Assembly (NCBI GenBank): GCA_007131945.1 | Contig: SLPP01000005.1 | Coordinates: 1 to 11,511, forward strand | Length of the DNA stretch: 11,511 bases | Reading direction: 5' to 3' | Source: Paracoccaceae bacterium | GTDB taxonomy: Bacteria > Pseudomonadota > Alphaproteobacteria > Rhodobacterales > Rhodobacteraceae | In this document: positions 1 through 10,736 of the stretch, in pieces | How positions within the stretch are numbered: position 1 is the stretch's first letter | Layout: every line of letters begins with the position of its first letter | Program-made: the position numbers and the translations under genes | Notes under the pieces: generated by a model | What the model was told of the DNA's origin: nothing | Database searches by the model: none | Seen by the model: only the letters and a program-made list of their open reading frames with translations

Positions 1-177
1 CGAGGACCCCCTGCGGCTGGTCGCGGTGCTGTGCGACAGGCGATCGAGGTGACCCTCGACCAGGGCCTGCCCGATGCCTATGACGAGACGCTGTTCTACC
101 GTAAATGCAATACCCTCTACCGACACGTCTTCGACGCGTATCAGTCCGGCCGCCACGGAATTTACGCTATGGTTTAG
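1..177 (+). CDS. Type I restriction endonuclease subunit R, C-terminal fragment (cut by window edge)
   Basis: Only the last 58 codons, read in frame 1 and ending at TAG 175-177, lie in the window. The translated tail contains LPDAYDETLFYRKCNTLYRH followed by a VFDAYQ segment and a final GIYA. This resembles the C-terminal tail of HsdR proteins, where an LP-x-x-Y-x-x-x-LF/Y-x-x-KC segment leads into HV-F/Y-x-x-Y. HsdR is the ATP-dependent translocating and cleaving subunit of type I restriction-modification enzymes and works with HsdM and HsdS, which are not visible here. The upstream helicase and nuclease domains are outside the window, so intactness cannot be judged. The gene points toward the decayed integrase and the tRNA-Leu, which fits cargo of a tRNA-borne island. 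Identification rests on recognising a short tail and is moderate; the rest of the gene would settle it. Confidence 0.55.
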   Translation, partial: RGPPAAGRGAVRQAIEVTLDQGLPDAYDETLFYRKCNTLYRHVFDAYQSGRHGIYAMV

Positions 178-507
178 GCTGGCGCATCACGCAGAACCGG
201 ACTTGAAGGGCGGATTGTGTGAATTCGCCGCATCTGCGAAAGAATGAGCAGAAAGTCAGGGACCGGTCGTTCGCTGTGGGCAATCGTGTATAGCGGCTTG
301 TGGCGTGAATGCGGGTCCCATTCTGAACCAGGGCCGATAGGTATTCGTGTCCGCGCGGCTTCTCGCCCTTCCAAAAAAACTTTCAGAGTTCTCTTGCACC
401 AAAAACGCGAGCCACCATATCATGTGGCACCTTGTCGCAGAGAGGGCTAATCTGGTGGCCCCGGGGAGGGTGGCGACGATGTGAGCCAAGGAGGCTGCCA
501 ATGGATG
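178..507. other. Gene-free stretch inside the island
   Basis: About 330 bp between the hsdR-like stop and the point where integrase similarity ends. Short open frames exist on both strands, but none has a convincing ribosome-binding site or a recognisable protein. The minus-strand frame continuing from the integrase runs to a TGA at 256-258, but its translation after about position 510 no longer looks like an integrase. A small inverted repeat, gccac/gtggc, lies around 411-428. The region probably contains a deletion junction and scrambled remnants. Confidence 0.45.
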
Positions 508-1386
508 AAGGTGTTCCAGGCGATGATCCTTGAAGGCCAGCACGTCCTTCTTGCTCACGGCGTTGGCGTCATCGTGCTCCAGGAAGGCCGCGAACTGCCT
601 CGCCGTGCGTGAATAGGCATCGAATGTACTGAGCGACCGACCGGCTGCCTTGGCCTCTTTCCACCACCCCTCGACAAGACCCGAGATCGTCTGATCCGGC
701 AGCCCGCGGCGTTTCTCCGGGGTTAGGGGTGCCGGGGGCTTCGGTGTCGGAACGAGTTTGCCCTCCTGGCGCTCCTTGGCCGCTTCGCCGAACTCGACCA
801 GGAGCTGCAGAAAGCGTTTCGCCAGCCGACGGAAGCCGAGGCTGTCGGCGTCAAGACGAAGCCCATAGCCTTCCGCCCGGTCGAGCAGTTCCTCCTTGAA
901 GAAATCGGAGATGTGCCCGCGGGCAAGGTCAGCCTGCCATGCCTCCAGCGACCAATCAATCCCTTCCTGCCGCTTCTCAAAGCGTCGATCAGGGTTCGAA
1001 CTGATATCTGCGCGGCTGTTGCCTTCGAGCCGCCGCCGTACCGCCTCGAACAGTTCATCCTCTGCTTCGTCGAAGCGCTCCTCTTCGTCCTCCTCGAGCA
1101 TGTGGCTGCGAACGGTGGCGATGAAATGCTCGATCACATCCTCGGTGAGGTCATCTTACTGCCCCGCGGCCCTCTTCTCGGCCATCGCGACAAGCGCCTC
1201 GAACTCCTCGCCAACCTCGACGTACCTGCGGAGCACCTCAGGCGACGGCTGGCCGTTGGCCGCTCCGAGCCATCGCACGAACTCGCCAATGTTGCCGTCG
1301 ATATGCGCCCTGAGCCTCGGGGGGACCACCCGCCGATACTTCCAGCGACCATTGATGGAGTGGAGATACTTCACAACCGCAGCCAT
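256..1386 (-). pseudogene. Tyrosine-recombinase (site-specific) integrase, broken by a nonsense codon and missing its catalytic domain
   Basis: Translation from ATG 1386 begins MAAVVKYLHSINGRWKYRRV, the N-terminal segment seen in DUF6538-type phage-like integrases. After 76 residues the frame hits TAA at 1158-1156. The same frame then continues (DDLTED, then an acidic segment) without a shift, so a single base change can explain the interruption. A core-binding, SAM-like segment follows (STFDAYSRTARQFAAFLEHD, then KKDVLAFKDHRL at about 546-510). Similarity fades near 510, and the frame ends at TGA 258-256. No R...HxxR...Y catalytic domain is present, so roughly the last third of a normal integrase is missing. 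An alternative start for the second part is GTG 1137. The gene starts about 100 bp from the 3' end of tRNA-Leu, the normal place for an integrase next to its attachment site. An active enzyme is very unlikely. Confidence 0.7.
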
Positions 1387-1397
1387 AACCGGAGCCA

Positions 1398-1414
1398 CCC
1401 TTTGTACCAAAGGG
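1398..1414. repeat. Inverted repeat with direct repeats just upstream of the integrase start
   Basis: The 7-bp arms ccctttg and caaaggg are perfect and separated by tac. They sit 12 bp upstream of the integrase ATG at 1386. The word ttgtacc occurs at 1402-1408 and again at 1415-1421, 13 bp apart. The position suggests a binding site controlling the integrase, or a recombination accessory site. Which of these applies is inference. Confidence 0.45.
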
Positions 1415-1433
1415 TTGTACCAAGCGCGGCAAA

Positions 1434-1477
1434 CAAGCCGTTGATTTCTTAAAGATCCCTGCCAAATCAATGGCTTG
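1434..1477. repeat. 14-bp imperfect inverted repeat between integrase and tRNA-Leu
   Basis: Arms caagccgttgattt (1434-1447) and aaatcaatggcttg (1464-1477) pair with one mismatch and enclose 16 bp. The repeat starts 10 bp beyond the CCA end of tRNA-Leu. Read in the tRNA direction, the stem is followed by TTTGCC, so it could act as a weak terminator for the tRNA transcript. It could instead be an integrase or excisionase recognition structure. The sequence does not decide between them. Confidence 0.5.
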
Positions 1478-1486
1478 ATGGGATCA

Positions 1487-1573
1487 TGGTGCCCAGGAGA
1501 GGACTCGAACCTCCACGCCCATACGGGCACTAGCACCTGAAGCTAGCGCGTCTACCAGTTCCGCCACCTGGGC
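1487..1573 (-). tRNA. tRNA-Leu (anticodon CAG)
   Basis: On the minus strand the gene starts GCCCAGGTGGCGGAACTGGT and ends with CCTGGGC followed by A and an encoded CCA, 87 nt in total. The acceptor arms GCCCAGG and CCTGGGC pair perfectly. The anticodon stem CTAGC/GCTAG encloses the loop TTCAGGT, giving anticodon CAG, which reads the CUG leucine codon. A long variable arm (TGCCCGTATGGGCG) marks it as a class II tRNA, and the T arm carries GGTTCGAGTCC. The encoded CCA and intact fold show that insertion of the neighbouring island preserved the tRNA. It is transcribed toward the integrase remnant. Confidence 0.97.
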
Positions 1574-1589
1574 AGGTTGCATGATGGCG

Positions 1590-1618
1590 TGATTAGCCGG
1601 GGCATGGTGGGCTGTCAA
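1590..1618 (-). promoter_or_regulatory. Sigma70-type promoter of tRNA-Leu
   Basis: On the minus strand a perfect TTGACA (1618-1613) is followed by a 17-bp spacer and TAATCA (1595-1590). The -10 box ends 16 bp before the mature tRNA 5' end at 1573, leaving a short leader for RNase P to remove. The near-consensus boxes, ideal spacing and location make this the best promoter in the window. Confidence 0.8.
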
Positions 1619-1712
1619 CGGGGAAAGATCGAACCGCGGGAAACCGGGAACAGGCCCGGCGGTTGCGGCCCCAGATCACGATGCGTGGCGGACGTCTGAC
1701 GGGTGAATGGGC

Positions 1713-1741
1713 TTGTCTGGCAGGGGGGCGGCAGGTATGGG
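1713..1741 (+). promoter_or_regulatory. Possible promoter of the NDUFA9-like gene
   Basis: TTGTCT (1713-1718) and TATGGG (1736-1741) are spaced by 17 bp and would give a start near 1748, a short leader before ATG 1765. The -10 is poor, so this is only a candidate. Confidence 0.25.
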
Positions 1742-1764
1742 AAGTGCTGAGCACGGAGGATGGC

Positions 1765-2754
1765 ATGACCAGGCTGATCACGATTCTGGGCGGTTCGGGC
1801 TTCGTGGGGCGGTATGTCGCGCGGCGGATGGCGCAGGCCGGCTGGCGGGTGCGGGTGGCGACCCGGCGGCCGAACGAGGCGATGTTCGTGCGCACTTACG
1901 GCGTCGTCGGCCAGGTCGAGCCGGTGCTGTGCAACATCCGCGACGAGACCTCTGTCCGCGCTGCGGTTGAGGGGGCGGAGGCGGTGATCAACTGTGTCGG
2001 AATTCTGAACGAGACCGGCAAGAACCGTTTCAAGGCCGTCCAGGCCGAGGGCGCGGGTCGCGTCGCGCGGCTGGCAGCTGAGGCAGGCGTTCAGCAGTTC
2101 GTCCAGATCTCGGCCATCGGCGCCGATCCGGAATCCGACAGCGCATATGCGCGCTCCAAGGCCTCGGGCGAGGCCGCGGTGCGCGAGGCCTTTCCGGGCG
2201 CGGTGATCCTGCGCCCGTCGATCATCTTCGGACCGGAGGACCAGTTCTTCAACCGCTTCGCCGGGATGACGCGCTTCTCTCCCTTCCTTCCGATCGCCGG
2301 GGCAAAGACCCGCTTCCAGCCGGTCTATGTCGACGACGTCGCGCAGGCCGCGGCGAAGGCCGCGATGGGCGAGGTCACGCCTGGCATCTACGAGCTTGGC
2401 GGGCCGGATGTACGCAGCTTCCGCGAGTTGATGGAGGGCATGCTGGCGCAGATCCGGCGCAAGCGGGTGATAGTCAGCCTGCCGTGGTTTCTCGCCCATT
2501 TCGCGGCCTGGGGCTTCGACCTGCTGCAGACGATCACGCTGGGGCTCTTCACCAACAACCAGCTGACCCGCGACCAGGTCAGGCAACTGCGCCGCGACAA
2601 TGTTGTGGGCGAGGGCGCCAAGGGATTTGCCGAACTGGGCATCACGCCGGTACCGATGGAACTGGTGCTTCCGGGGTATCTCTGGCGGTTCCGGCCGATC
2701 GGGCAGTACGAGGACATCCGCGACTCGGCGCAGAACCTGCGCAGTCAGGAATAG
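1765..2754 (+). CDS. Complex I NDUFA9-subunit-family protein (atypical SDR, NAD(P)-binding)
   Basis: A 329-residue protein starting MTRLITILGGSGFVGRYVAR. The glycine-rich GGSGFVG at residues 9-15 is the dinucleotide-binding loop of a Rossmann fold. Y128-x-x-x-K132 (YARSK) matches the SDR active-site pair. The segment GAVILRPSIIFGPEDQFFNR is characteristic of the NDUFA9/NAD-dependent epimerase-like family. In mitochondria NDUFA9 is an accessory complex I subunit that binds NADPH; bacterial relatives are usually annotated by this name without a proven reaction. The C-terminal part (LPWFLAHFAAWGFDLLQTIT) is hydrophobic and may contact the membrane. The ATG at 1765 is chosen because GGAGGA (1755-1760) precedes it at good spacing; an upstream ATG at 1663 has no ribosome-binding site and adds an uncharacteristic leader. 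The 3' end overlaps convergent uppP by 10 bp. Confidence 0.88.
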   Translation: MTRLITILGGSGFVGRYVARRMAQAGWRVRVATRRPNEAMFVRTYGVVGQVEPVLCNIRDETSVRAAVEGAEAVINCVGILNETGKNRFKAVQAEGAGRVARLAAEAGVQQFVQISAIGADPESDSAYARSKASGEAAVREAFPGAVILRPSIIFGPEDQFFNRFAGMTRFSPFLPIAGAKTRFQPVYVDDVAQAAAKAAMGEVTPGIYELGGPDVRSFRELMEGMLAQIRRKRVIVSLPWFLAHFAAWGFDLLQTITLGLFTNNQLTRDQVRQLRRDNVVGEGAKGFAELGITPVPMELVLPGYLWRFRPIGQYEDIRDSAQNLRSQE

Positions 2755-3551
2755 GCGAGCGCGAGCAGCACCACGCCCAGGATCACGCGATAGATCACGT
2801 AGGGCGTGAAGCTGACATAGCGCAGAAGCTTCATCATCGTGGCCAGTGCCAGATAGGCGGCGGCGAAGGCGAGAACCGCGGCGATCGTGGCATCGCGCAC
2901 GAGGTCGGCGCCGACGGGGCTCTGCATCACCTCGCGGCCCAGAAGGGCACCGGTCGCAAGCGTGATCGGGATGGACATCAGCATCGCGACGCGCGCAGCA
3001 GAATGGCGGTCGAAGCCCAGCAGCCTCGCCGACGTCAGCGTTATCCCCGAGCGCGAGACGCCGGGGACCAGCGCCACCGCCTGCCAGAGCCCCATGACCA
3101 GCGCGTCGCGCAGACCCCATTCCTCGGCCCGGCGGGTCTCGGGCGCGAAGCGGTGGGCGGCGTAGAGAAAGACGCCGAAGAGGATCATCATCCAGCCGAT
3201 GACGGTGGCGTTGCGCAAAAGGTGGATCCAACCCGAGAGCGCCAGGATCGCGCCAACGAGCACCGCCGGGATCGTGGCGATCGCGAGGCCGGCAGCCAGT
3301 TTCGCCTCGGAGCTTTCGAGCGAGCCGCGGATGACCTGCCCGAGGCCGGCAAGCGCGCGGGCGACGTCGTGGCGGAAGTAGAGGACGACGGCGACGATCG
3401 AGCCGAGATGGACGGCGACGTCGAGCGCCAGCGCCTCGGCGGTGGGACCGCCGATCTCGTGCAGGAGCACCAGATGCGCCGAGGAGGAGATGGGGAGAAA
3501 CTCGGTGATTCCCTGGACGATGGCCAGAATCATCAGGTTGAAGAGGGTCAT
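2745..3551 (-). CDS. uppP: Undecaprenyl-diphosphatase (UppP/BacA family)
   Basis: A 268-residue polytopic membrane protein that dephosphorylates undecaprenyl diphosphate to undecaprenyl phosphate, the lipid carrier for peptidoglycan and other envelope polymers. Overproduction of this family gives bacitracin resistance. Two signature regions are present: Q13-G-I-T-E17-FLPISSSAH near the N-terminus, matching the (E/Q)xxxE motif, and PGVSRSG at residues 163-169, matching the PGxSRSxxT phosphate-binding motif. Several hydrophobic stretches fit multiple membrane helices, and the length is normal. Start ATG 3551 gives MTLFNLMILAIVQGITEF, the usual beginning; an upstream start at 3584 would add 11 polar residues. 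The ribosome-binding site is weak (CAGG-like). The gene is convergent with the NDUFA9-like gene and divergent from gltD. Confidence 0.95.
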   Translation of the reverse strand: MTLFNLMILAIVQGITEFLPISSSAHLVLLHEIGGPTAEALALDVAVHLGSIVAVVLYFRHDVARALAGLGQVIRGSLESSEAKLAAGLAIATIPAVLVGAILALSGWIHLLRNATVIGWMMILFGVFLYAAHRFAPETRRAEEWGLRDALVMGLWQAVALVPGVSRSGITLTSARLLGFDRHSAARVAMLMSIPITLATGALLGREVMQSPVGADLVRDATIAAVLAFAAAYLALATMMKLLRYVSFTPYVIYRVILGVVLLALAYS

Positions 3552-3615
3552 TCGGCCTGCCTGTATGTGACTCGCGGGCACCATAGCGGCCTGATCGGCA
3601 AGCGAAACCCCGGAT

Positions 3616-3698
3616 GTAGGTATATCTAACTGACCTATATTGGAGCAGTTTCCGGAGAATCGTGGCGGGTGGGAGCGGATTTATTGCAGATAGGTATT
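3616..3698. promoter_or_regulatory. Repeated TAGGTAT-like motif in the uppP-gltD divergent region
   Basis: The region between the two divergent starts (3552-3773) is visibly more AT-rich than the genes. It contains TAGGTAT at 3617-3623 and 3691-3697, and the opposite orientation ACCTAT at 3633-3638. The first and inverted copies form a TAGGT/ACCTA inverted repeat. Three related words in one divergent promoter region suggest an operator. No convincing -35/-10 pair for either gene was found, and the regulator is unknown. Confidence 0.35.
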
Positions 3699-3773
3699 GC
3701 ATGCTGACTTTTATTAGTCCTTGCCGAGTGGTAAATCCATCGTTCCGGGGAAATCATCGTGGACGGGCTGGAT

Positions 3774-5210
3774 ATGGCGGGGCAGCGGATGCTGAAGTTC
3801 GTGACCGTGGGCAAGGAAATGCCCGAAAAGCGGCAGGCCGCCGAGCGGGCGCATGACTTCGGCGAGATCTATCGTGAGTATGCGAAGGAAAAGGCGGCTG
3901 AACAGGCCGGGCGGTGCAGCCAGTGCGGCGTGCCCTATTGCCAGACCCATTGCCCCTTGCACAACAACATCCCCGACTGGCTGATGCTGACCGCCGAGGG
4001 GCGGCTGCGCGAGGCCTACGAGCTGAGCCAGGAAACCAACACCTTCCCCGAGATCTGCGGCCGGATCTGCCCGCAGGACCGGCTCTGCGAAGGCAACTGC
4101 GTGATCGAGCAGGCCGGCCACGGCACGGTGACGATCGGCGCAATCGAGAAGTACCTCACCGACACCGCCTGGGAGGAGGGCTGGGTCCGGCCGATCCGCC
4201 CGGCCGAGGAGCTGGAGCAGTCCGTCGGCATCATCGGCGCCGGGCCCGGCGGCCTCGCCGCGGCCGAGCGGCTGCGCCGCGCCGGCGTGCAGGTCACGGT
4301 CTACGACCGCTACGACCGCGCCGGCGGGCTGATGACCTACGGCATCCCCGGCTTCAAGCTGGAAAAGCCGGTGGTGATGCAGCGGATCGAGCAGCTGGAG
4401 GCGGGCGGCGTCAATCTCGTGCTCAACTGCAATGTCGGCGAGGATGTCAGCTTCGCCGCGATCCGCGGCCAGCACGACGCGGTGATCATCGCCACCGGCG
4501 TCTACAAGAGCCGCGAACTGGGCGGGCCCGGTTCTGACCTGCCCGGCATTGTGCGGGCGATCGACTACCTCACGGCCTCGAACCGCAAGGGATTCGGCGA
4601 CGAGGTGCCGGACTACGACTCGGGGGAACTCAACGCCGAGGGCAAGCGCGTCGTCGTCATCGGCGGCGGTGACACGGCGATGGACTGCGTGCGCACCGCC
4701 ATCCGGCAGGGCGCGACCTCGGTCAAGTGCCTCTACCGGCGCGACCGGGAGAACATGCCCGGCAGCCAGCGCGAGGTCGCCAATGCCGAGGAGGAAGGCG
4801 TCGAGTTCGTCTGGCTGTCGACGCCGGACGGGTTCGAGGGCGAGGGCGCGGTGACCGGCGTGCGGGTGCAGAAGATGCGCCTCGGCGCGCCCGACCTGAC
4901 CGGGCGGCGCGCGCCCGAGCCGATCGAGGGCGCCGTCGTGACCGAGCCGGCGGAACTGGTCATCAAGGCCCTGGGTTTCGAGCCCGAGGATCTGCCGACC
5001 CTCTGGGGCGAGAAGCAGTTGCCGGTTACCCGCTGGGGGACGATCCGGACCGACTATTCCACCCATGCGACGGCGATGCCCGGCGTCTATGCGGTGGGCG
5101 ACATCGTGCGCGGCGCGAGCCTGGTCGTCTGGGCGATCCGCGACGGGCGCGAGGCGGCGGACGCGATCCTCGCCGAGCTGGCCGATGCGCCGGCGGTGGC
5201 GGCGGAGTGA
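3774..5210 (+). CDS. gltD: Glutamate synthase (NADPH) small subunit
   Basis: The 478-residue GltD passes electrons from NADPH through FAD and iron-sulfur clusters to the large subunit, where glutamate is made from glutamine and 2-oxoglutarate. Two N-terminal cysteine groups ligate [4Fe-4S] clusters: C48, C51, C56 and C60 (CSQCGVPYCQTHC) and C95, C99, C105 and C109 (CGRICPQDRLCEGNC). GAGPGG at 155-160 binds FAD, and GGGDTA at 297-302 lies in the NADPH domain. A closing GVYAVGDIVRGASLVVWAI is the second FAD contact. The length is normal for the family (E. coli 472). ATG 3774 gives the family-like start MAGQRMLKFV. GTG 3759, with GGGG at 3747-3750 eight bases upstream, is a real alternative adding five residues. 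It is the first gene of a gltD-GFA-gltB operon, the reverse of the enteric gltB-gltD order. Confidence 0.95.
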   Translation: MAGQRMLKFVTVGKEMPEKRQAAERAHDFGEIYREYAKEKAAEQAGRCSQCGVPYCQTHCPLHNNIPDWLMLTAEGRLREAYELSQETNTFPEICGRICPQDRLCEGNCVIEQAGHGTVTIGAIEKYLTDTAWEEGWVRPIRPAEELEQSVGIIGAGPGGLAAAERLRRAGVQVTVYDRYDRAGGLMTYGIPGFKLEKPVVMQRIEQLEAGGVNLVLNCNVGEDVSFAAIRGQHDAVIIATGVYKSRELGGPGSDLPGIVRAIDYLTASNRKGFGDEVPDYDSGELNAEGKRVVVIGGGDTAMDCVRTAIRQGATSVKCLYRRDRENMPGSQREVANAEEEGVEFVWLSTPDGFEGEGAVTGVRVQKMRLGAPDLTGRRAPEPIEGAVVTEPAELVIKALGFEPEDLPTLWGEKQLPVTRWGTIRTDYSTHATAMPGVYAVGDIVRGASLVVWAIRDGREAADAILAELADAPAVAAE

Positions 5211-5408
5211 GGGGCGGCGATGGGTCAATCCCCCTGCCGCGTTTCCGCGACGACCTGCACAGCCGAGGCCCGGTCCGTGGCTGCCAGAATCCGTATGGCT
5301 GGCGGGTGGCAGGCGGGTGGCAGAAGCGCGCGGTGCGGCGGCACCCGACGCAACACATGGGTCAACATGGCTGATCTTTCAGGCTGACGCGGAACGGGAG
5401 GGCGAATG
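5211..5408 (+). other. Intergenic region gltD to GFA gene with an 11-bp tandem duplication
   Basis: About 195 bp without a supported gene. GGCGGGTGGCA is repeated exactly at 5301-5311 and 5312-5322. A short gccag/ctggc pair (5283-5287 and 5299-5303) precedes it. No promoter boxes or T-tract terminator stand out, so read-through from gltD into the next genes is possible but not shown. Confidence 0.4.
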
Positions 5409-5833
5409 ATGACGGAACGTTCGGGCCGGTGTCTTTGCGGCGCGGTGCGCTACACCGTGACCACCGACAAGACCGGCCTTTGCGGCTGCTCCTGCGAACA
5501 GTGCCGCCGGCACACCGGGAGCCTGCTCGTGTCGCTCGACGCGCCGGCCGAGGCGGTGCGCTTCACCGCGGGGGAACCGGCGGTCTACACTTCCTCGTCC
5601 TGGGCCGAGCGGGGCTTCTGCCGCGATTGCGGCTCGACGCTCTTCTACCGGGTCACGGCGGGGAAGATAGCCGGGCACACGGCGCTCGCGGCCGGCACGC
5701 TCGACAGCCTCGAGGGGCTGCATGTGGAGGAAGAGGTCTTTGCCGACGGCGCCCAGGGCGCCTACCTGCTGGCCGGAGACCACGAACGCCTGACGGGTGA
5801 AGAGACGATGGCGAAATATTCCAGCGCGGGAGC

Positions 5834-5837
<4 letters not shown>
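5409..5837 (+). CDS. GFA-family (glutathione-dependent formaldehyde-activating-like/CENP-V) zinc protein
   Basis: A 142-residue protein with the cysteine pattern of the GFA/CENP-V fold: C8-L-C10-GAVRY, then C27-S-C29-E-Q-C32-RRHTG, and C71-R-D-C74-G. These residues would hold structural and possibly catalytic zinc. The family is named after a Paracoccus protein reported to accelerate the glutathione-formaldehyde reaction, but most members have no proven reaction, so the substrate is unassigned. The ATG at 5409 sits seven bases after GGAGG (5397-5401); an adjacent ATG at 5406 is only four bases away and adds one residue. The stop overlaps the gltB start as ATGA, which suggests translational coupling. 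No homologue of a nitrogen-assimilation regulator is evident, and its placement between the two GOGAT genes is unexplained. Confidence 0.85.
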
Positions 5838-10378
<4,541 letters not shown>

Positions 10379-10379
10379 G

Positions 10380-10422
10380 CCGGGCGCCGGCGGGGCGCGG
10401 TCACCGGCGGCGCCTCGCCCGG
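10380..10422 (+). terminator. Possible hairpin terminator after gltB
   Basis: Nested GC arms, ccgggcg/cgcccgg outside and cgccgg/ccggcg inside, begin two bases past the gltB stop. There is no T-tract, so this may only be a pause site or mRNA end-protecting structure. Confidence 0.25.
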
Positions 10423-10449
10423 GCGCGCGCGCGGGGGCATTCGCGCGAG

Positions 10450-10467
10450 GCGTCCAAATTTGGACGC
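10450..10467. repeat. Perfect 18-bp palindrome
   Basis: GCGTCCAAATTTGGACGC reads identically on both strands, with an AAATTT core inside GC-rich DNA. It could be an operator for a dimeric regulator, or a dispersed repeat. No gene starts directly beside it on either strand, so a function cannot be assigned. Confidence 0.7.
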
Positions 10468-10670
10468 TTCCGCAAGCATCTGATAAAGCGTGACAATCCC
10501 GAGAAATTAACCGCAACGAAACTTTTGTCGAGGCGCGGGTTTCCGCCGGTTTCGCCGGCGCCCTGCGGCCGCTTCGGTCGCGCGGCAGGGAGCCTGCCCC
10601 GGGATGGTGAAGGCGGAATCGCGTGCGGCTCGAACAGGCTGCTTCCGGCGGCCAGAGAGGCACCGACCAA

Positions 10671-10705
10671 CGCAAACGGCCCCGGCGGATGCCGGGGCCG
10701 GTTGC
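10671..10705 (-). terminator. Hairpin terminator downstream of the CTERM gene
   Basis: The arms cggccccggc (10677-10686) and gccggggccg (10691-10700) are perfect and enclose ggat. On the minus strand the stem is followed by TTTGCGTTGG, a short T-rich stretch. Flanking cgcaa and ttgcg extend the pairing after one mismatch. It lies 37 bp past the minus-strand CTERM gene stop and could also stop + transcripts from gltB. Confidence 0.6.
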
Positions 10706-10736
10706 GTGATCGATCCTGCAGGCCGTCGCGCGCCGT

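Larger units (their letters stand above)
1..1486. mobile_element. End of a decayed genomic island abutting tRNA-Leu
   Basis: This stretch combines a restriction gene tail, gene-free DNA, and an integrase remnant whose start lies about 100 bp from the 3' end of a tRNA gene. That arrangement is typical of integrative elements that insert at the 3' end of a tRNA and leave it intact. The integrase is broken twice, so the element is probably immobile on its own. The far boundary is outside the window, and no second copy of the tRNA 3' end was found within it, so the attachment repeat is not demonstrated. The boundary at 1486 is inferred from the tRNA CCA end. Confidence 0.5.
10379..10736. other. 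Intergenic region between gltB and the CTERM gene
   Basis: 358 bp between convergent genes. It contains a GC hairpin just after gltB (10380-10422), a perfect palindrome (10450-10467), a somewhat AT-richer segment (about 10480-10530, with TTAACC at 10507-10512), an imperfect ccctgc/gcaggg hairpin (10561-10590), and a strong hairpin near the CTERM gene. Open frames here on either strand have no recognisable product. Confidence 0.5.

Noticed and set aside
244..450. A short + strand open frame in the island gap
   Set aside because: No ribosome-binding site, no recognised family, and opposite the open frame of the integrase remnant.
1156..1158. Programmed stop-codon read-through in the integrase
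   Set aside because: The stop is TAA in an ordinary context, and the gene also lacks its catalytic domain, so simple decay is the better explanation.
1398..1477. CRISPR-like repeat array
   Set aside because: Only isolated inverted repeats and one short direct repeat; no regular repeat-spacer pattern here or elsewhere in the window.
1615..3702. A 695-codon antisense open frame over the NDUFA9-like gene and uppP
   Set aside because: It covers two well-supported genes in another frame, and the translation is low-complexity arginine-rich sequence.
3714..5228. A 504-codon antisense open frame over gltD
   Set aside because: Shadow of gltD, which has all family motifs in the forward frame.
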